DNA from: JAPHTQ01 sp050299175
Lineage (GTDB): Bacteria; Pseudomonadota; Gammaproteobacteria; Thiohalomonadales; Thiohalomonadaceae
Reading direction: 5' to 3'
Length of the DNA: 64,000 bases
Assembly (NCBI GenBank): GCA_050299175.1
Contig: JBNKVM010000049.1
Coordinates: 1-64,000 of the forward strand
Part shown: in pieces, positions 48,998 through 59,310 of the stretch
How positions within the stretch are numbered: position 1 is the first letter of the stretch
Layout: each line of letters opens with the position of its first letter
Position numbers and translations under genes: made by a program
Notes under the pieces: generated by a model
Database searches by the model: none
The model's input: only the letters and a program-made list of their open reading frames with translations
What the model was told of the DNA's origin: nothing

Positions 48998-50656
48998 ATG
49001 AGCAAGAGCATGGATACGATAGATCGTACACTGGCCTGGAAGGCCCTGCAGGCGCATTACGAGAAGATGCGCGATGTGCACATGCGCGATTTGTTTGCCG
49101 ACGATCCTACACGATTCGAACGCTTCTCTGCGCACTTTAACGATATCCTGCTCGATTACTCCAAGAACCGCATTAGCGAAGAGACGATGCAGTTACTCTT
49201 CGACCTGGCGCGTGAGGCCGATGTCGCTGGCTGGGCAACACGCATGTCATGCGGTGAACACATCAATTTCACCGAGGATCGCGCAGTGCTGCATATGGCA
49301 CTGCGCAATCGTGATAACTCACCGATTATGGTGGATGGCACAGATGTGATGCCCGAGGTCAGACGGGTGCTCGATCAGATGCGCCACTTTTGTATCAAGG
49401 TACATACCGGGATATGGAAAGGTCATACCGGCAAACAAATTACCGATGTGGTCAATATCGGTATCGGTGGTTCCGACCTCGGGCCGTATATGGTTACCGA
49501 GGCACTCAAGCCCTATGCCCGTGACGATATTGAGGTACATTTTGTCTCCAATGTTGATGGTACTCACGTAGCCGAGCAGATCCGCAAACTCGACCCTGAG
49601 ACTACCCTGTTTATCGTTTCCTCCAAGACATTCACCACTCAGGAAACCCTGACCAATGCACAGACCGCGCGTCGCTGGTTGGTGGAAAATCTGCGCGATG
49701 AGGCTGCGGTGGCGAAACATTTTGTCGCGGTCTCCACCAACGTCGAAGAGGTGAAAAAGTTCGGTATCGATCCCAACAACATGTTTGAATTCTGGGACTG
49801 GGTCGGTGGTCGCTATTCGCTCTGGTCGGCCATTGGCCTTTCCATCGCGCTCTATCTGGGTATGGACAACTTTGAAGAGTTGCTGGACGGTGCCCACGAA
49901 ATGGACCGCCATTTCCTGCACACACCGATGGAACATAACCTGCCAATGATTATGGGGCTGCTTGGTGTCTGGTACAGCTCTTTCTTTGGCGCCGAAACTC
50001 ACGCCATACTCCCTTATGATCAATATCTGCATCGTTTTACCGCTTATCTGCAGCAGGCCGATATGGAGAGTAACGGTAAGCGTATCGATCGCGATGGTAA
50101 TGTTGTCGTCTACAAGACCGGGCCGATCATCTGGGGTGAATCGGGCACCAACGGTCAACATGCTTTCTACCAGCTTATCCACCAGGGTACCCACCTGATC
50201 CCCATCGATTTTATGGCACCTGTGGAAACGCATAACCCACTGGGCGATCATCATACTATCCTGTTGGCTAACTTCTTTGCCCAGAGCAAGGCGTTGATGC
50301 TGGGACGCAATGAGGATGAATCACGGGAGCAACTGAAAGCGGCTGGTCACAAAGGCAAGGCGCTAGAAAAATTATTACCGCATGCGATCTTTACCGGTAA
50401 TAAGCCGAGTAATTCGATCATGTTCCACAAACTGAATCCGCATACCCTGGGGTCATTGATCGCGCTTTACGAACACAAGATATTTGTCGAAGGCATCATC
50501 TGGCGTATCAATTCATACGATCAGTGGGGGGTCGAGCTGGGTAAGATCCTGGCGAAAAATATTTTGCCGAAACTGGACGACGACAAACCAGTGAAAAACC
50601 ATGATGCCTCGACTAATGGGCTGATCAATTACTATAAAAAGAACCGTAAGGAATGA
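48998..50656 (+). CDS. pgi: Glucose-6-phosphate isomerase
   Basis: Pgi interconverts glucose 6-phosphate and fructose 6-phosphate. The 552-residue product has NIGIGGSDLGPYMVTEAL near 150, VSSKTFTTQETLTNA near 208 and GIIWRINSYDQWGVELGK near 505, the last being the family signature. The ATG at 48998 follows AGGTGGAGCAGGA. It is the last gene of gnd-zwf-pgi. Confidence 0.96.
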   Translation: MSKSMDTIDRTLAWKALQAHYEKMRDVHMRDLFADDPTRFERFSAHFNDILLDYSKNRISEETMQLLFDLAREADVAGWATRMSCGEHINFTEDRAVLHMALRNRDNSPIMVDGTDVMPEVRRVLDQMRHFCIKVHTGIWKGHTGKQITDVVNIGIGGSDLGPYMVTEALKPYARDDIEVHFVSNVDGTHVAEQIRKLDPETTLFIVSSKTFTTQETLTNAQTARRWLVENLRDEAAVAKHFVAVSTNVEEVKKFGIDPNNMFEFWDWVGGRYSLWSAIGLSIALYLGMDNFEELLDGAHEMDRHFLHTPMEHNLPMIMGLLGVWYSSFFGAETHAILPYDQYLHRFTAYLQQADMESNGKRIDRDGNVVVYKTGPIIWGESGTNGQHAFYQLIHQGTHLIPIDFMAPVETHNPLGDHHTILLANFFAQSKALMLGRNEDESREQLKAAGHKGKALEKLLPHAIFTGNKPSNSIMFHKLNPHTLGSLIALYEHKIFVEGIIWRINSYDQWGVELGKILAKNILPKLDDDKPVKNHDASTNGLINYYKKNRKE

Positions 50657-50697
50657 GCGACGCGAGCCGGAGCTATTATACGCCCCGGCCCGCCAGG

Positions 50698-51042
50698 TTA
50701 GTTATACAGCTGTGAGATGTCAGCAAAGATCAGATATTCGCTAATTCCCCTGTCACCACCTTTGACAATCGTGGAGAACGGTACGCTCAGTGTTGAACTG
50801 TCTTTGCGCGTGTAGGTGACCATACCATGACAAACCTTGCCATCAGGTAGATCCCAGGTGTCGGTAATGTTATGGGTGAGTCCGTCGATGGATTCAAAGA
50901 ATCCTGATACATAATTTCTGATGTTCTCTTTGCCAGCGACGGGTACGCCGTTACCGAAACGGAAGGTACAGTCATGAGAGAGGAACTTGGCGAAGGATGC
51001 CGCGTTTTTATCGTCGATTGCCTTGAATAGTCCTTTAATCAT
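50698..51042 (-). CDS. SnoaL-like/NTF2-fold protein
   Basis: This 114-residue protein has the NTF2-like cone fold of the SnoaL type: IKGLFKAIDDKNAASFAKFL at the start, then DCTFRFGNGVPVAGKENIRNYVSGFF and a C-terminal sheet. Such proteins range from polyketide cyclases to small binding proteins, so no substrate is assigned. It is convergent with pgi and lies upstream of, and on the same strand as, glgB, without clear linkage. Confidence 0.75.
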   Translation of the reverse strand: MIKGLFKAIDDKNAASFAKFLSHDCTFRFGNGVPVAGKENIRNYVSGFFESIDGLTHNITDTWDLPDGKVCHGMVTYTRKDSSTLSVPFSTIVKGGDRGISEYLIFADISQLYN

Positions 51043-51190
51043 CTTGGTAACCTCATGTTGGTGTCCAATGGATGAGTCAAGTTATCCGACGTGTTTCAGC
51101 CTACCGAAGCAGGTAAAAAATGTCACTCCTATAGTGCAGTGATGTTTGGGAATGAATCGACGCTGTGCAGATTTTTTACATTTGTTGCAA

Positions 51191-53356
51191 TTATTCGAGT
51201 TCGATCACCAGCCCAGCCAATGGCGGCAAGGTGATGACAATCGAGTGGGGTTGTCCCATCCACTCTTTCGCTTCGCTCTCAAAGCGAGGGATCTGTCCCA
51301 TATCGCTGCCACCATACTCGCCGGCATCGCTGTTAAACAGTAGGCGGTAATTGCCCTTTGCAGGGATACCCAGGCGATAACCGTCATAAGGTGTTGGCGT
51401 GAAATTGAAGATCACTGCAACGCTTTTGCCGCCGCCGTGGCGCAGGAAACTGAGAATGGAGTGCTCACTGTCGTTACAGTCGAGCCACTGAAAACCCCGC
51501 GGTTCAAAGTCGTTGTGATACAGGGCTGGGTGGGAAGTGTAGAGTCGGTTCAGTTCCGCCAGCAGTTTGTGGATGCCGTGATGCAGGGGATAGTCGTAGA
51601 GATGCCACTCCAGTGCATTGTCATGGTCCCACTCTTTTCCCTGGGCAAACTCACTGCCCATGAATAGCAACTTCTTGCCGGGTGAGGCGTACATGTAGGT
51701 GTAGAGTGCGCGAAGATTGGCAAAACGTTGCCAGTCATCACCCGGCATCTTCTCCAGCATTGAGCGTTTCATGTGCACCACTTCATCGTGTGAGAAGGGC
51801 AGGATGAAATTTTCGCTGAAGGCGTAGAGCATGCCGAAAGTCAGGTTGTTCTGGTGATGTTTGCGGTAGACCGGATCCTTATGCATGTAGTTGAGGGTGT
51901 CGTGCATCCAGCCCATGTTCCATTTCATGGAGAAGCCAAGGCCACCCATATCGACAGGACGCGAGACCATTGGCCAGGCAGTTGACTCTTCGGCCATGGA
52001 AAGCGCTCCGGGATGTTCATGATGGAGCAGGATATTCAGTTCGCGCAGGAACTGGATCGCCTCCAGATTTTCATTACCGCCGTGAATGTTCGGTACCCAG
52101 TCATTGGCCTGGCGCGAGTAATCGAGATAGAGCATGGAGGCGACCGCATCGACCCGCAGACCGTCGATGTGAAACTCCTCCAGCCAGTAGAGCGCACTGG
52201 AGAGGAGAAAATTTTTCACCTCATTGCGGCCGTAGTTGAAGATCAGCGTGCCCCAGTCGCGGTGTTCACCACGGCGCGGATCTTCGTGTTCGTAGAGGGT
52301 GGTGCCGTCGAAGCGGGCGAGGGCCCAGTCATCCTTGGGGAAGTGCGCGGGGACCCAGTCGAGAATCACGCCGATACTGTTTTGATGGCACTGGTCGATC
52401 AGGTAGCGCAGATCATCGGGTGAGCCAAAGCGGCTGGTAGGAGCGAAGTAGCCGGTCGTCTGGTAACCCCAGGAGGCGTCCAGCGGATGTTCGCTGACCG
52501 GGAGTAGTTCGATATGAGTGAACCCCAGCCCTTTCACATGCGGGATTAATCCCTCAGCCAGTTCACGGTAATTGAGAAAACCGCCGTCGGCATGCTGCTG
52601 CCAGGAACCTGCGTGCACCTCGTAGATCGACATCGGTCGATGCTGCCATTCGGCTCGCTTGCGTTGCATCATCCACTCGTTGTCCGCCCATTGATGGCGG
52701 GATTCTTCGACGATGGCGGCAGTGGACGGGCGGTGTTCGAAACGGCGGCCGTAGGGATCGGTTTTGACGTGGATACGCCCCTGCTGGTCGCGTAGTTCAA
52801 ATTTATAGAGACTGCCGAGGGGGAGCTCAGGGATAAACAGCTCCCAGATCCCGCTACTGCCTCGATTGCGCATCGGATGACAACGACCGTCCCAGTGGTT
52901 GAAGTCGCCAACCACGCTAACACGGGTAGCGTTGGGTGCCCAGACGGCAAAACGTACGCCATCTATCCCTTCATAGTGGCAGGGATGGGCACCGAGCATT
53001 TTCCCCGCATGGGAGTGCTGTCCATCGCGGAACCGGACCAGGTCCCAGTCGGTGAGCATGGGTGGGTAGCGATAGGGGTCATGCAACTGGTGTTCATTAC
53101 CGGCACCGTCGCGCCAACAAATTTGATACGGCTTGCCGTGCGGGCAGTTGTTGCCCTGCCACTGAAAAAGATCGGTCTGCCTGTAGCGCTCCATCGGCAG
53201 ACGTTTGTCACCGCAGACGACCTCTACCGAGGTGGCGCGCGGTAGGTAGACACGGATAACCTCGCCCTTGTTTGCTGAATGTCTGCCCAGCACTTCGAAC
53301 GGGTCGTGATGACGGCCTTCGAGCAGGCGCTGGATTCCTTCCACAAAATTAGTCAT
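51191..53356 (-). CDS. glgB: 1,4-alpha-glucan branching enzyme
   Basis: GlgB makes alpha-1,6 branches in glycogen. The 721-residue protein has an N-terminal carbohydrate-binding region (DPFEVLGRH near 20) and a GH13 domain with YEVHAGSWQ, GYFAPTSRFG and the nucleophile region GLRVDAVASMLYLDYSR near 400. The catalytic acid is in AEESTAWP and a C-terminal all-beta domain follows. It is divergent from glgC. Confidence 0.96.
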   Translation of the reverse strand: MTNFVEGIQRLLEGRHHDPFEVLGRHSANKGEVIRVYLPRATSVEVVCGDKRLPMERYRQTDLFQWQGNNCPHGKPYQICWRDGAGNEHQLHDPYRYPPMLTDWDLVRFRDGQHSHAGKMLGAHPCHYEGIDGVRFAVWAPNATRVSVVGDFNHWDGRCHPMRNRGSSGIWELFIPELPLGSLYKFELRDQQGRIHVKTDPYGRRFEHRPSTAAIVEESRHQWADNEWMMQRKRAEWQHRPMSIYEVHAGSWQQHADGGFLNYRELAEGLIPHVKGLGFTHIELLPVSEHPLDASWGYQTTGYFAPTSRFGSPDDLRYLIDQCHQNSIGVILDWVPAHFPKDDWALARFDGTTLYEHEDPRRGEHRDWGTLIFNYGRNEVKNFLLSSALYWLEEFHIDGLRVDAVASMLYLDYSRQANDWVPNIHGGNENLEAIQFLRELNILLHHEHPGALSMAEESTAWPMVSRPVDMGGLGFSMKWNMGWMHDTLNYMHKDPVYRKHHQNNLTFGMLYAFSENFILPFSHDEVVHMKRSMLEKMPGDDWQRFANLRALYTYMYASPGKKLLFMGSEFAQGKEWDHDNALEWHLYDYPLHHGIHKLLAELNRLYTSHPALYHNDFEPRGFQWLDCNDSEHSILSFLRHGGGKSVAVIFNFTPTPYDGYRLGIPAKGNYRLLFNSDAGEYGGSDMGQIPRFESEAKEWMGQPHSIVITLPPLAGLVIELE

Positions 53357-53484
53357 AAGAAGTTCATATTCCTGCGTTCTGATAAACCTAGTCTATGCTT
53401 AGAGTGACTACAGGGACAGAGGCTCATGGATGGCTAAAGCCTACCATGTGGTAGCAATTATTTTGTGACTCTTTCGGGGAATCT

Positions 53485-54753
53485 ATGCCACAGACGAACA
53501 CACCGCGTTTTGTCAGCCGTCTGACAAGAGAGACGCTTGCGCTCATTCTCGCCGGGGGGGCGGGGACTCGATTGATGGGATTGACCTCATGGCGTTCCAA
53601 ACCCGCTGTCCCTTTTGGCGGCAAATTCCGTATCGTCGATTTCCCTCTTTCCAACTGTATCAACTCAGGTATCCGCCGCATTGGTATTCTGACCCAGTAT
53701 AAGGCCCACTCGCTGATTCGCCATGTGCAACTGGGCTGGAGTTTCCTGCGCGGTGAACTGGGCGAGTTCATCGAATTGTTGCCTGCACAGCAACGGGTCG
53801 GAGAGCAGTGGTATGCGGGGACCGCCGATGCGCTCTACCAGAATATGGATATTATCCACACTCATCGCCCGGAATATGTACTGATCCTTGCCGGGGACCA
53901 TATCTACCAGATGGACTACGGTCCAATGCTGGCGGCCCACGCGGAAAAAGAGGCGGACATGACTATCGGCTGCTTCGAGGTCCCAGTGGATGAAGCCCGT
54001 TCATTCGGTGTGATGCAGGTGGATGACCGACTACGAGTGACCGATTTTGCCGAAAAACCGGCCGAGCCCTCGACGATTCCGGGCGAGCCCAATACCTCGC
54101 TCGCATCGATGGGGATCTACATTTTCAATACTGAGTTTCTCTATGACGCCCTGATCAGTGATGCCGCACTGAGTGATTCTTCCCACGACTTCGGCAAGGA
54201 CATCATTCCCCAGGCGATCAGGGATAGTCGGGTCTTTGCTTATCCCTTCCGTGATCCAAGAACTGGAACCAGGAGGTACTGGCGTGATGTGGGGACCGTG
54301 GATGCTTACTGGACAGCCAATATGGAGTTGATTGGTGTTACCCCGGAACTGAATCTCTACAATCGTGACTGGCCTATCTGGACCTATCAGGAGCAACTTC
54401 CTCCGGCAAAGTTTGTTTTTGACGATGATGACCGCCGCGGCATGGCCGTGGATTCGATGGTTTCCGGGGGCTGTATTATCTCTGGCGCGCTGGTTCGTCA
54501 CTCATTGCTGTTTTCCAATGTCGAGGTGCATGCCTACAGCTCGATCAAGGATTCGGTGGTTCTGCCCAATGTGACCATTGGTAAAAACTGTCGCATTAGA
54601 AAAGCGATTATCGATGAGCAGTGTCTGATCGCCGATGGGACCGAGATCGGCGTTGATCATGAGGCAGACGAAAAACGTTTTCATGTGACCGCCAACGGTG
54701 TGGTACTCGTGACTCCCGAAATGCTGGGTCAGGATCTGCACCGTGTCCGTTGA
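53485..54753 (+). CDS. glgC: Glucose-1-phosphate adenylyltransferase
   Basis: GlgC makes ADP-glucose for glycogen synthesis and is the usual allosteric control point. The 422-residue product has LILAGGAGTRLMGLTSWRSKP near residue 18, FGGKFRIVDFPLSNCINSG near 41, YAGTADALYQN near 111 and a left-handed beta-helix C-terminus. Its last 11 bases overlap the start of the GH57 gene, indicating translational coupling. Confidence 0.96.
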   Translation: MPQTNTPRFVSRLTRETLALILAGGAGTRLMGLTSWRSKPAVPFGGKFRIVDFPLSNCINSGIRRIGILTQYKAHSLIRHVQLGWSFLRGELGEFIELLPAQQRVGEQWYAGTADALYQNMDIIHTHRPEYVLILAGDHIYQMDYGPMLAAHAEKEADMTIGCFEVPVDEARSFGVMQVDDRLRVTDFAEKPAEPSTIPGEPNTSLASMGIYIFNTEFLYDALISDAALSDSSHDFGKDIIPQAIRDSRVFAYPFRDPRTGTRRYWRDVGTVDAYWTANMELIGVTPELNLYNRDWPIWTYQEQLPPAKFVFDDDDRRGMAVDSMVSGGCIISGALVRHSLLFSNVEVHAYSSIKDSVVLPNVTIGKNCRIRKAIIDEQCLIADGTEIGVDHEADEKRFHVTANGVVLVTPEMLGQDLHRVR

Positions 54754-56452
54754 TAGATTGAAGGTTGTCCTGCTGTGGCACATGCACCAGCCAGACTACC
54801 GTGATGCGATCAGCGGTGAGTACCAGCAACCCTGGACCTACCTCCACGGAATCAAAGATTACGTCGATATGGCTGCACTGCTGGAGGCTAACCCTTCAGC
54901 GCGTGCGGTGGTCAATTTTTCACCGACCTTGCTGGAGCAACTGGACGACTACGCCGATCAAATCAGCGCATTTCGTCAACAAGGTACTCCTTTACGCGAC
55001 GCTCTGCTCGCCGCCTTGGTTGGTGATCTCTCCAGCACCGACGAAGCGCACAAGCTGGAGTTGATCAAACGTTGCCTGCGGGCCAATGCCAAGCGGATGA
55101 TCAATCGCTTTAACGCTTTCCACCATCTTGCCGATCTTGCCAATCAACTGCTGAAGCAACCTGAATCGGTGCGCTATTGCAGCGAGCAGTTTCTTATCGA
55201 CCTGCTGGTTTGGTATCACCTGGCCTGGTTGGGTGAAACCGTGCGTCTGCACGAGCCGCGGGTCAAGGCACTATTACAGAAGCAGCGTGACTACAGCGAA
55301 AAAGATCGCCATGAATTGCTGGCAATTATCGGTGAACTGCTGGGCGAGACACTGGAGCGTTACCGTTATCTGGCGCAGGAAGGGCGGGTCGAACTCTCGT
55401 TAACTCCTTATGGCCACCCGATCATGCCATTGCTGCTGGACATGAACAGTACCCATCAGGCGTTGCCCGAAGCGCCTTTGCCAGCGAATGCATCATACCC
55501 AGGTGGTGAGGAACGGGTGCGTTGGCACATTGAGGAAGGCTTGCGGGTATTTGAAAACCATTTCGGCTTTCGGCCAAAAGGTTGCTGGCCATCCGAGGGC
55601 GCGCTAAGTAACGATACACTCAAGTTGTTAGCCGAGTCAGGTTTTCACTGGACAGCCAGTGGCGAGTCAGTGATGCGTAACAGCCTGCACTGTTGTGGTG
55701 TTGATATGGGGGGCTGTATCCATCATCCCTTCAGCTTTGGTGATGCACCGATCACCTGTTTTTTCCGTGACGATGGCCTGTCTGATCTGATCGGCTTTAC
55801 CTTCGCCGACTGGCACAGTCGCGACGCGGTGAATAATCTGATGCACCATCTGCAGAACATTGCTACTGCCTGTGCCGGTGAGCCTAATCGTGTGGTATCG
55901 ATCATCATGGACGGTGAGAACGCCTGGGAATACTACCCGGAAAATGGCTATCACTTTCTTACGACGCTCTACGCGCGGTTGAGCGAATCCCCCGAGATCG
56001 AGCTAACCACCTTCGAGCATTGCTTGGAACAGGGTGTGCAGCCCAAAAATCTACAACAACTGGTAGCTGGTAGCTGGGTCTATGGCACCTTCTCCACCTG
56101 GATCGGCAGCAAGGATAAAAACCGTGGTTGGGATCTGCTGATGGAAGCAAAGCAGGTTTATGATCGGGTGATGGCGGAAGGGCGCCTGGATGAAGAACAG
56201 CGCCTGCTCGCCGAAAGGCAACTGGGTATCTGCGAAGCTTCAGACTGGTTCTGGTGGTTCGGTGACTACAATCCTGCCGGCTCGGTGCAGGAGTTCGACA
56301 AGCTTTATCGACATCAACTCCACGCGTTATATCAATGCCTGGGTGAGACGCCTCCCGCCTCATTGCAAAAGGTTATCTCTCGCGGTGGTGGCGAGGCCGA
56401 AGCTGGCGGCGTGATGCGTCGTGGACAGGAACTGCATGGGCAGCATGGCTGA
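54743..56452 (+). CDS. Glycoside hydrolase family 57 protein
   Basis: This 569-residue GH57 enzyme starts LKVVLLWHMHQPDYRDA, the family's first conserved region. WPSEGALSNDTLKLLAESG near 280 carries the likely nucleophile glutamate and IIMDGENAWEYYPENGYHFL near 390 carries the acid aspartate. GH57 members are alpha-amylases, 4-alpha-glucanotransferases or branching enzymes; which one this is cannot be told. The GTG start overlaps the glgC stop, and the gene overlaps malQ. It therefore works in glycogen metabolism. Confidence 0.88.
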   Translation: MSVDRLKVVLLWHMHQPDYRDAISGEYQQPWTYLHGIKDYVDMAALLEANPSARAVVNFSPTLLEQLDDYADQISAFRQQGTPLRDALLAALVGDLSSTDEAHKLELIKRCLRANAKRMINRFNAFHHLADLANQLLKQPESVRYCSEQFLIDLLVWYHLAWLGETVRLHEPRVKALLQKQRDYSEKDRHELLAIIGELLGETLERYRYLAQEGRVELSLTPYGHPIMPLLLDMNSTHQALPEAPLPANASYPGGEERVRWHIEEGLRVFENHFGFRPKGCWPSEGALSNDTLKLLAESGFHWTASGESVMRNSLHCCGVDMGGCIHHPFSFGDAPITCFFRDDGLSDLIGFTFADWHSRDAVNNLMHHLQNIATACAGEPNRVVSIIMDGENAWEYYPENGYHFLTTLYARLSESPEIELTTFEHCLEQGVQPKNLQQLVAGSWVYGTFSTWIGSKDKNRGWDLLMEAKQVYDRVMAEGRLDEEQRLLAERQLGICEASDWFWWFGDYNPAGSVQEFDKLYRHQLHALYQCLGETPPASLQKVISRGGGEAEAGGVMRRGQELHGQHG

Positions 56453-57926
56453 CAGGAACGTATTTACCCTGGCGCAACGTGGCGCCGGGGTGCTGTTACA
56501 TCCGACTTCACTCCCCGGTGATGGTGATTTTGGTGAATTGGGTTACGAGGCCCTGCGTTTTGTCGATTTTCTTGCCGAAGCGGGTCAACGCATCTGGCAG
56601 ATGCTGCCGCTCGGTCCGGTTCACGAGGATCTTTCACCCTATCAGGCGCTTTCTGCTTTTGCAGGCAATCCCGAGTTGGTTGGTCGTCAGTGGTTGATGG
56701 AAGAATTGCCTCACGATATGCATGATGAGCGGCACCGTAATATGTCGCGCAGGGAACTGATAGCCCTGCACTATCGCCTTTATCGTACAGCGGGTCGTTT
56801 CTCTGAACAATTCAGGGCGTTCTGTGCGCAGCATGGTCACTGGCTTGATGATTACGCCATGTTTCGGGTGTTAAAGACACGTTTTGGTGAACAACGTTGG
56901 GACGAATGGCCGGTAGAGTTGCGCGATAGGCATACGGATGCGTTGGCGACATTGCGCCGTGAGGAGAGCGAACAGGTCGACCTGCATCGATTTATGCAGT
57001 TCTTCTTTTATCGACAATGGCATCGTATTCGTCAGTATGCCAACGAGTGTGGCATTGCTATTCTCGGCGACATGCCGATTTTTGTTGCCTATGACAGTGC
57101 CGATGTCTGGGCACAGCGTTGCGCTTTTCTCCTGGACGATCAGGGCAAGCCGACGGTTGTAACAGGTGTGCCTCCCGATTATTTTTCCGAAACTGGTCAG
57201 CGCTGGGGGAATCCCCACTACGACTGGGAATGGATGGAAGCGGATGACTTCGGCTGGTGGAAAAAGCGAGTGGCGCAACATTTGGAGTTGTTCGACATGT
57301 TTCGTGTCGATCATTTCCGCGGTTTTGAAGCGTCGTGGGAGATCCCTGTCCACGAGGAGACGGCGATCAACGGTCGCTGGATCAAGGTACCTGGCGAAGC
57401 GCTGTTTACCTCGTTGCTGAATCACTTCGGTGAGTTACCGATTCTTGCGGAAGATCTAGGCATCATTACCCCCGAGGTTACCGCACTGCGGCGTAAATTC
57501 CATTTTCCCGGCATGTTGATCCTGCAGTTCGCTTTCGATGGGCAGGATGATAATCCCTACCTGCCGTATAATCACACAGAAGACAGTGTGGTTTACACGG
57601 GGACCCACGATAACGATACCACTGTTGGTTGGTTCAGTTCGTTAGCCGGTTGGCAACAACACAAGGTGATGGAGTCACTCGGTTTTCCCCACGAGCCGAT
57701 GCCCTGGCCGTTGATCGAAACCGCCTATGCCTCGGTGGCGCGTCAGGCCATTGTTCCGATGCAGGACATTCTTTCCCTCGACAGCGAACACCGTATGAAT
57801 GTTCCGGGTGTGCCACAAGGCAACTGGCGTTGGCGTTTCGACTGGAACGCAGCCTCACCGGAACTCGCCGCACGACTACGTCATCTTGCCGCGAAATATT
57901 CCCGTGCCGCCGCCAGCATTGGCTAA
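56436..57926 (+). CDS. malQ: 4-alpha-glucanotransferase
   Basis: MalQ transfers maltooligosyl groups between alpha-1,4-glucans. The 496-residue GH77 protein has AGVLLHPTSLPG near 16, LPLGPVHEDLSPYQALSAFAG near 55, the nucleophile region FRVDHFRGFEASWE near 290, ILAEDLGIITPEVTALR near 335 and THDNDTTVGW near 390. ATG 56436 is chosen because AGGA lies 5 nt upstream; ATG 56445 is possible. It overlaps the GH57 gene by 17 nt. Confidence 0.93.
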   Translation: MGSMADRNVFTLAQRGAGVLLHPTSLPGDGDFGELGYEALRFVDFLAEAGQRIWQMLPLGPVHEDLSPYQALSAFAGNPELVGRQWLMEELPHDMHDERHRNMSRRELIALHYRLYRTAGRFSEQFRAFCAQHGHWLDDYAMFRVLKTRFGEQRWDEWPVELRDRHTDALATLRREESEQVDLHRFMQFFFYRQWHRIRQYANECGIAILGDMPIFVAYDSADVWAQRCAFLLDDQGKPTVVTGVPPDYFSETGQRWGNPHYDWEWMEADDFGWWKKRVAQHLELFDMFRVDHFRGFEASWEIPVHEETAINGRWIKVPGEALFTSLLNHFGELPILAEDLGIITPEVTALRRKFHFPGMLILQFAFDGQDDNPYLPYNHTEDSVVYTGTHDNDTTVGWFSSLAGWQQHKVMESLGFPHEPMPWPLIETAYASVARQAIVPMQDILSLDSEHRMNVPGVPQGNWRWRFDWNAASPELAARLRHLAAKYSRAAASIG

Positions 57927-58014
57927 ATACTGATACTCGAGTATCCGTCTGGTATGTTCCTGATATCTGCGGTGGTTTTGACGCAGGTACGGCAGTATTT
58001 ACCCGCCAGGTTTT

Positions 58015-59310
58015 TTACGTCCTGCCCGGCAACCATAGCGAGAGCTGCGGCCAGTAGGTAATGATAAGTACGGTGAACAGCAGCAGGAAGAAGAACGGCA
58101 GGGTCGAGCGATAAAGCTGGGTTACCGGGCGGTTAAAGCGGAAGCTTGCGATAAACAGGTTCATCCCCACTGGCGGAGTGAAGTAGCCGATCTGCATGTT
58201 GGCGAGGAAGATGATCCCCAGGTGGATCGGATCGATGCCGTAGCCGACCGCGATGGGTAACAGCAGCGGTACCATGATCACCAGTGCAGAGAAGATGTCG
58301 AGCATGGTACCGAGAATCAGTAGAAAGATATTCAGCAGAATCAGGAAGGTCAGTTTGTCCGAGATGTTGCTGCGGACAAATTCAAACAGCTTGGTGGGAA
58401 TCTGTGCATCGATGAGATAGTTGGTCGAGGCCAGTGACACACCGAGAATCACCAATATCGCACCGACCATAATCATCGCTTCACGCACTACCCGTGGCAG
58501 GCGTCGCCACGGTATCTCCCGATGGATCAGCACCTCAACGATAAAGACATAGATCACGGTTACCGCTGCCGCTTCGGATACGGCGAAATAGCCGCTGTAG
58601 ATCCCGCCAAGGATGATTAGCGGCAGTGGTAACTCCCATGCCGCTTCGCGCAGGGCAACACCAATATCGCTCCAGCAACAGGCGTGCAGGTTGCGTCCGC
58701 GATTGGTCCACATACTCCAGCCCGATAACACCACCAGCATCAGCAGGCCGGGAAGCAGGCCGGCGAGGAATAGCTCGTCGATGGTCAGGCTGGCGCCGAC
58801 CCCCAATTGTTGAACAATGATGCCGTAGAGAATCAACGGCAACGATGGTGCGAACAGCAGGCCGAGGCTGCCCGAGGTGGTGATAAGTCCCAGGCTGAAG
58901 TTATCGCTATAACCTGCCTTGCTCATTGCCGGATAGAGCAGGGCACCGAGGGCGACGATGGTGACACCCGATGCCCCCGTGAAGGCAGTGAACAGGGCAC
59001 AGGCGCTCAGCGCGACGATAGCCAGTCCACCGGGCATCCAACCGAGCAGGGCCTGGGTCAGGTTAACAAGGCGGGTCGGTGCGCGGCTTTCGCTGAGCAA
59101 ATATCCGGCGAAGGTGAACAGGGGGATTGCCAGCAGGATCGGCATTTCGGCGAGGCGGTAAAACTCTATCGCCACCACCGACAGGTCGACGTCGGTGGTG
59201 TAGAAACCGAGCATGGCGCTGGCGGCAATGATCACAAACAGCGGCGCACCGAGTAGTGCCAGCAGGATCAGTAGCAGTGTCAGCAGCACACTCACGCTTT
59301 GCTGCCCCAT
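58015..59310 (-). CDS. dctM: TRAP transporter large permease (DctM)
   Basis: This large inner-membrane subunit (431 residues, about twelve helices) is the sodium- or proton-coupled translocator of a TRAP system. It has FTFAGYLLSESRAPTRLV near 70, FTAFTGASGVTIVALGALLYPAM near 115 and a LANMQIGYFTPPVGMNLF block near 375. The ATG at 59310 overlaps dctQ by 19 nt; the frame is open upstream but that part is not DctM-like. It follows the P and Q subunit genes in transcription order. Confidence 0.92.
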   Translation of the reverse strand: MGQQSVSVLLTLLLILLALLGAPLFVIIAASAMLGFYTTDVDLSVVAIEFYRLAEMPILLAIPLFTFAGYLLSESRAPTRLVNLTQALLGWMPGGLAIVALSACALFTAFTGASGVTIVALGALLYPAMSKAGYSDNFSLGLITTSGSLGLLFAPSLPLILYGIIVQQLGVGASLTIDELFLAGLLPGLLMLVVLSGWSMWTNRGRNLHACCWSDIGVALREAAWELPLPLIILGGIYSGYFAVSEAAAVTVIYVFIVEVLIHREIPWRRLPRVVREAMIMVGAILVILGVSLASTNYLIDAQIPTKLFEFVRSNISDKLTFLILLNIFLLILGTMLDIFSALVIMVPLLLPIAVGYGIDPIHLGIIFLANMQIGYFTPPVGMNLFIASFRFNRPVTQLYRSTLPFFFLLLFTVLIITYWPQLSLWLPGRT

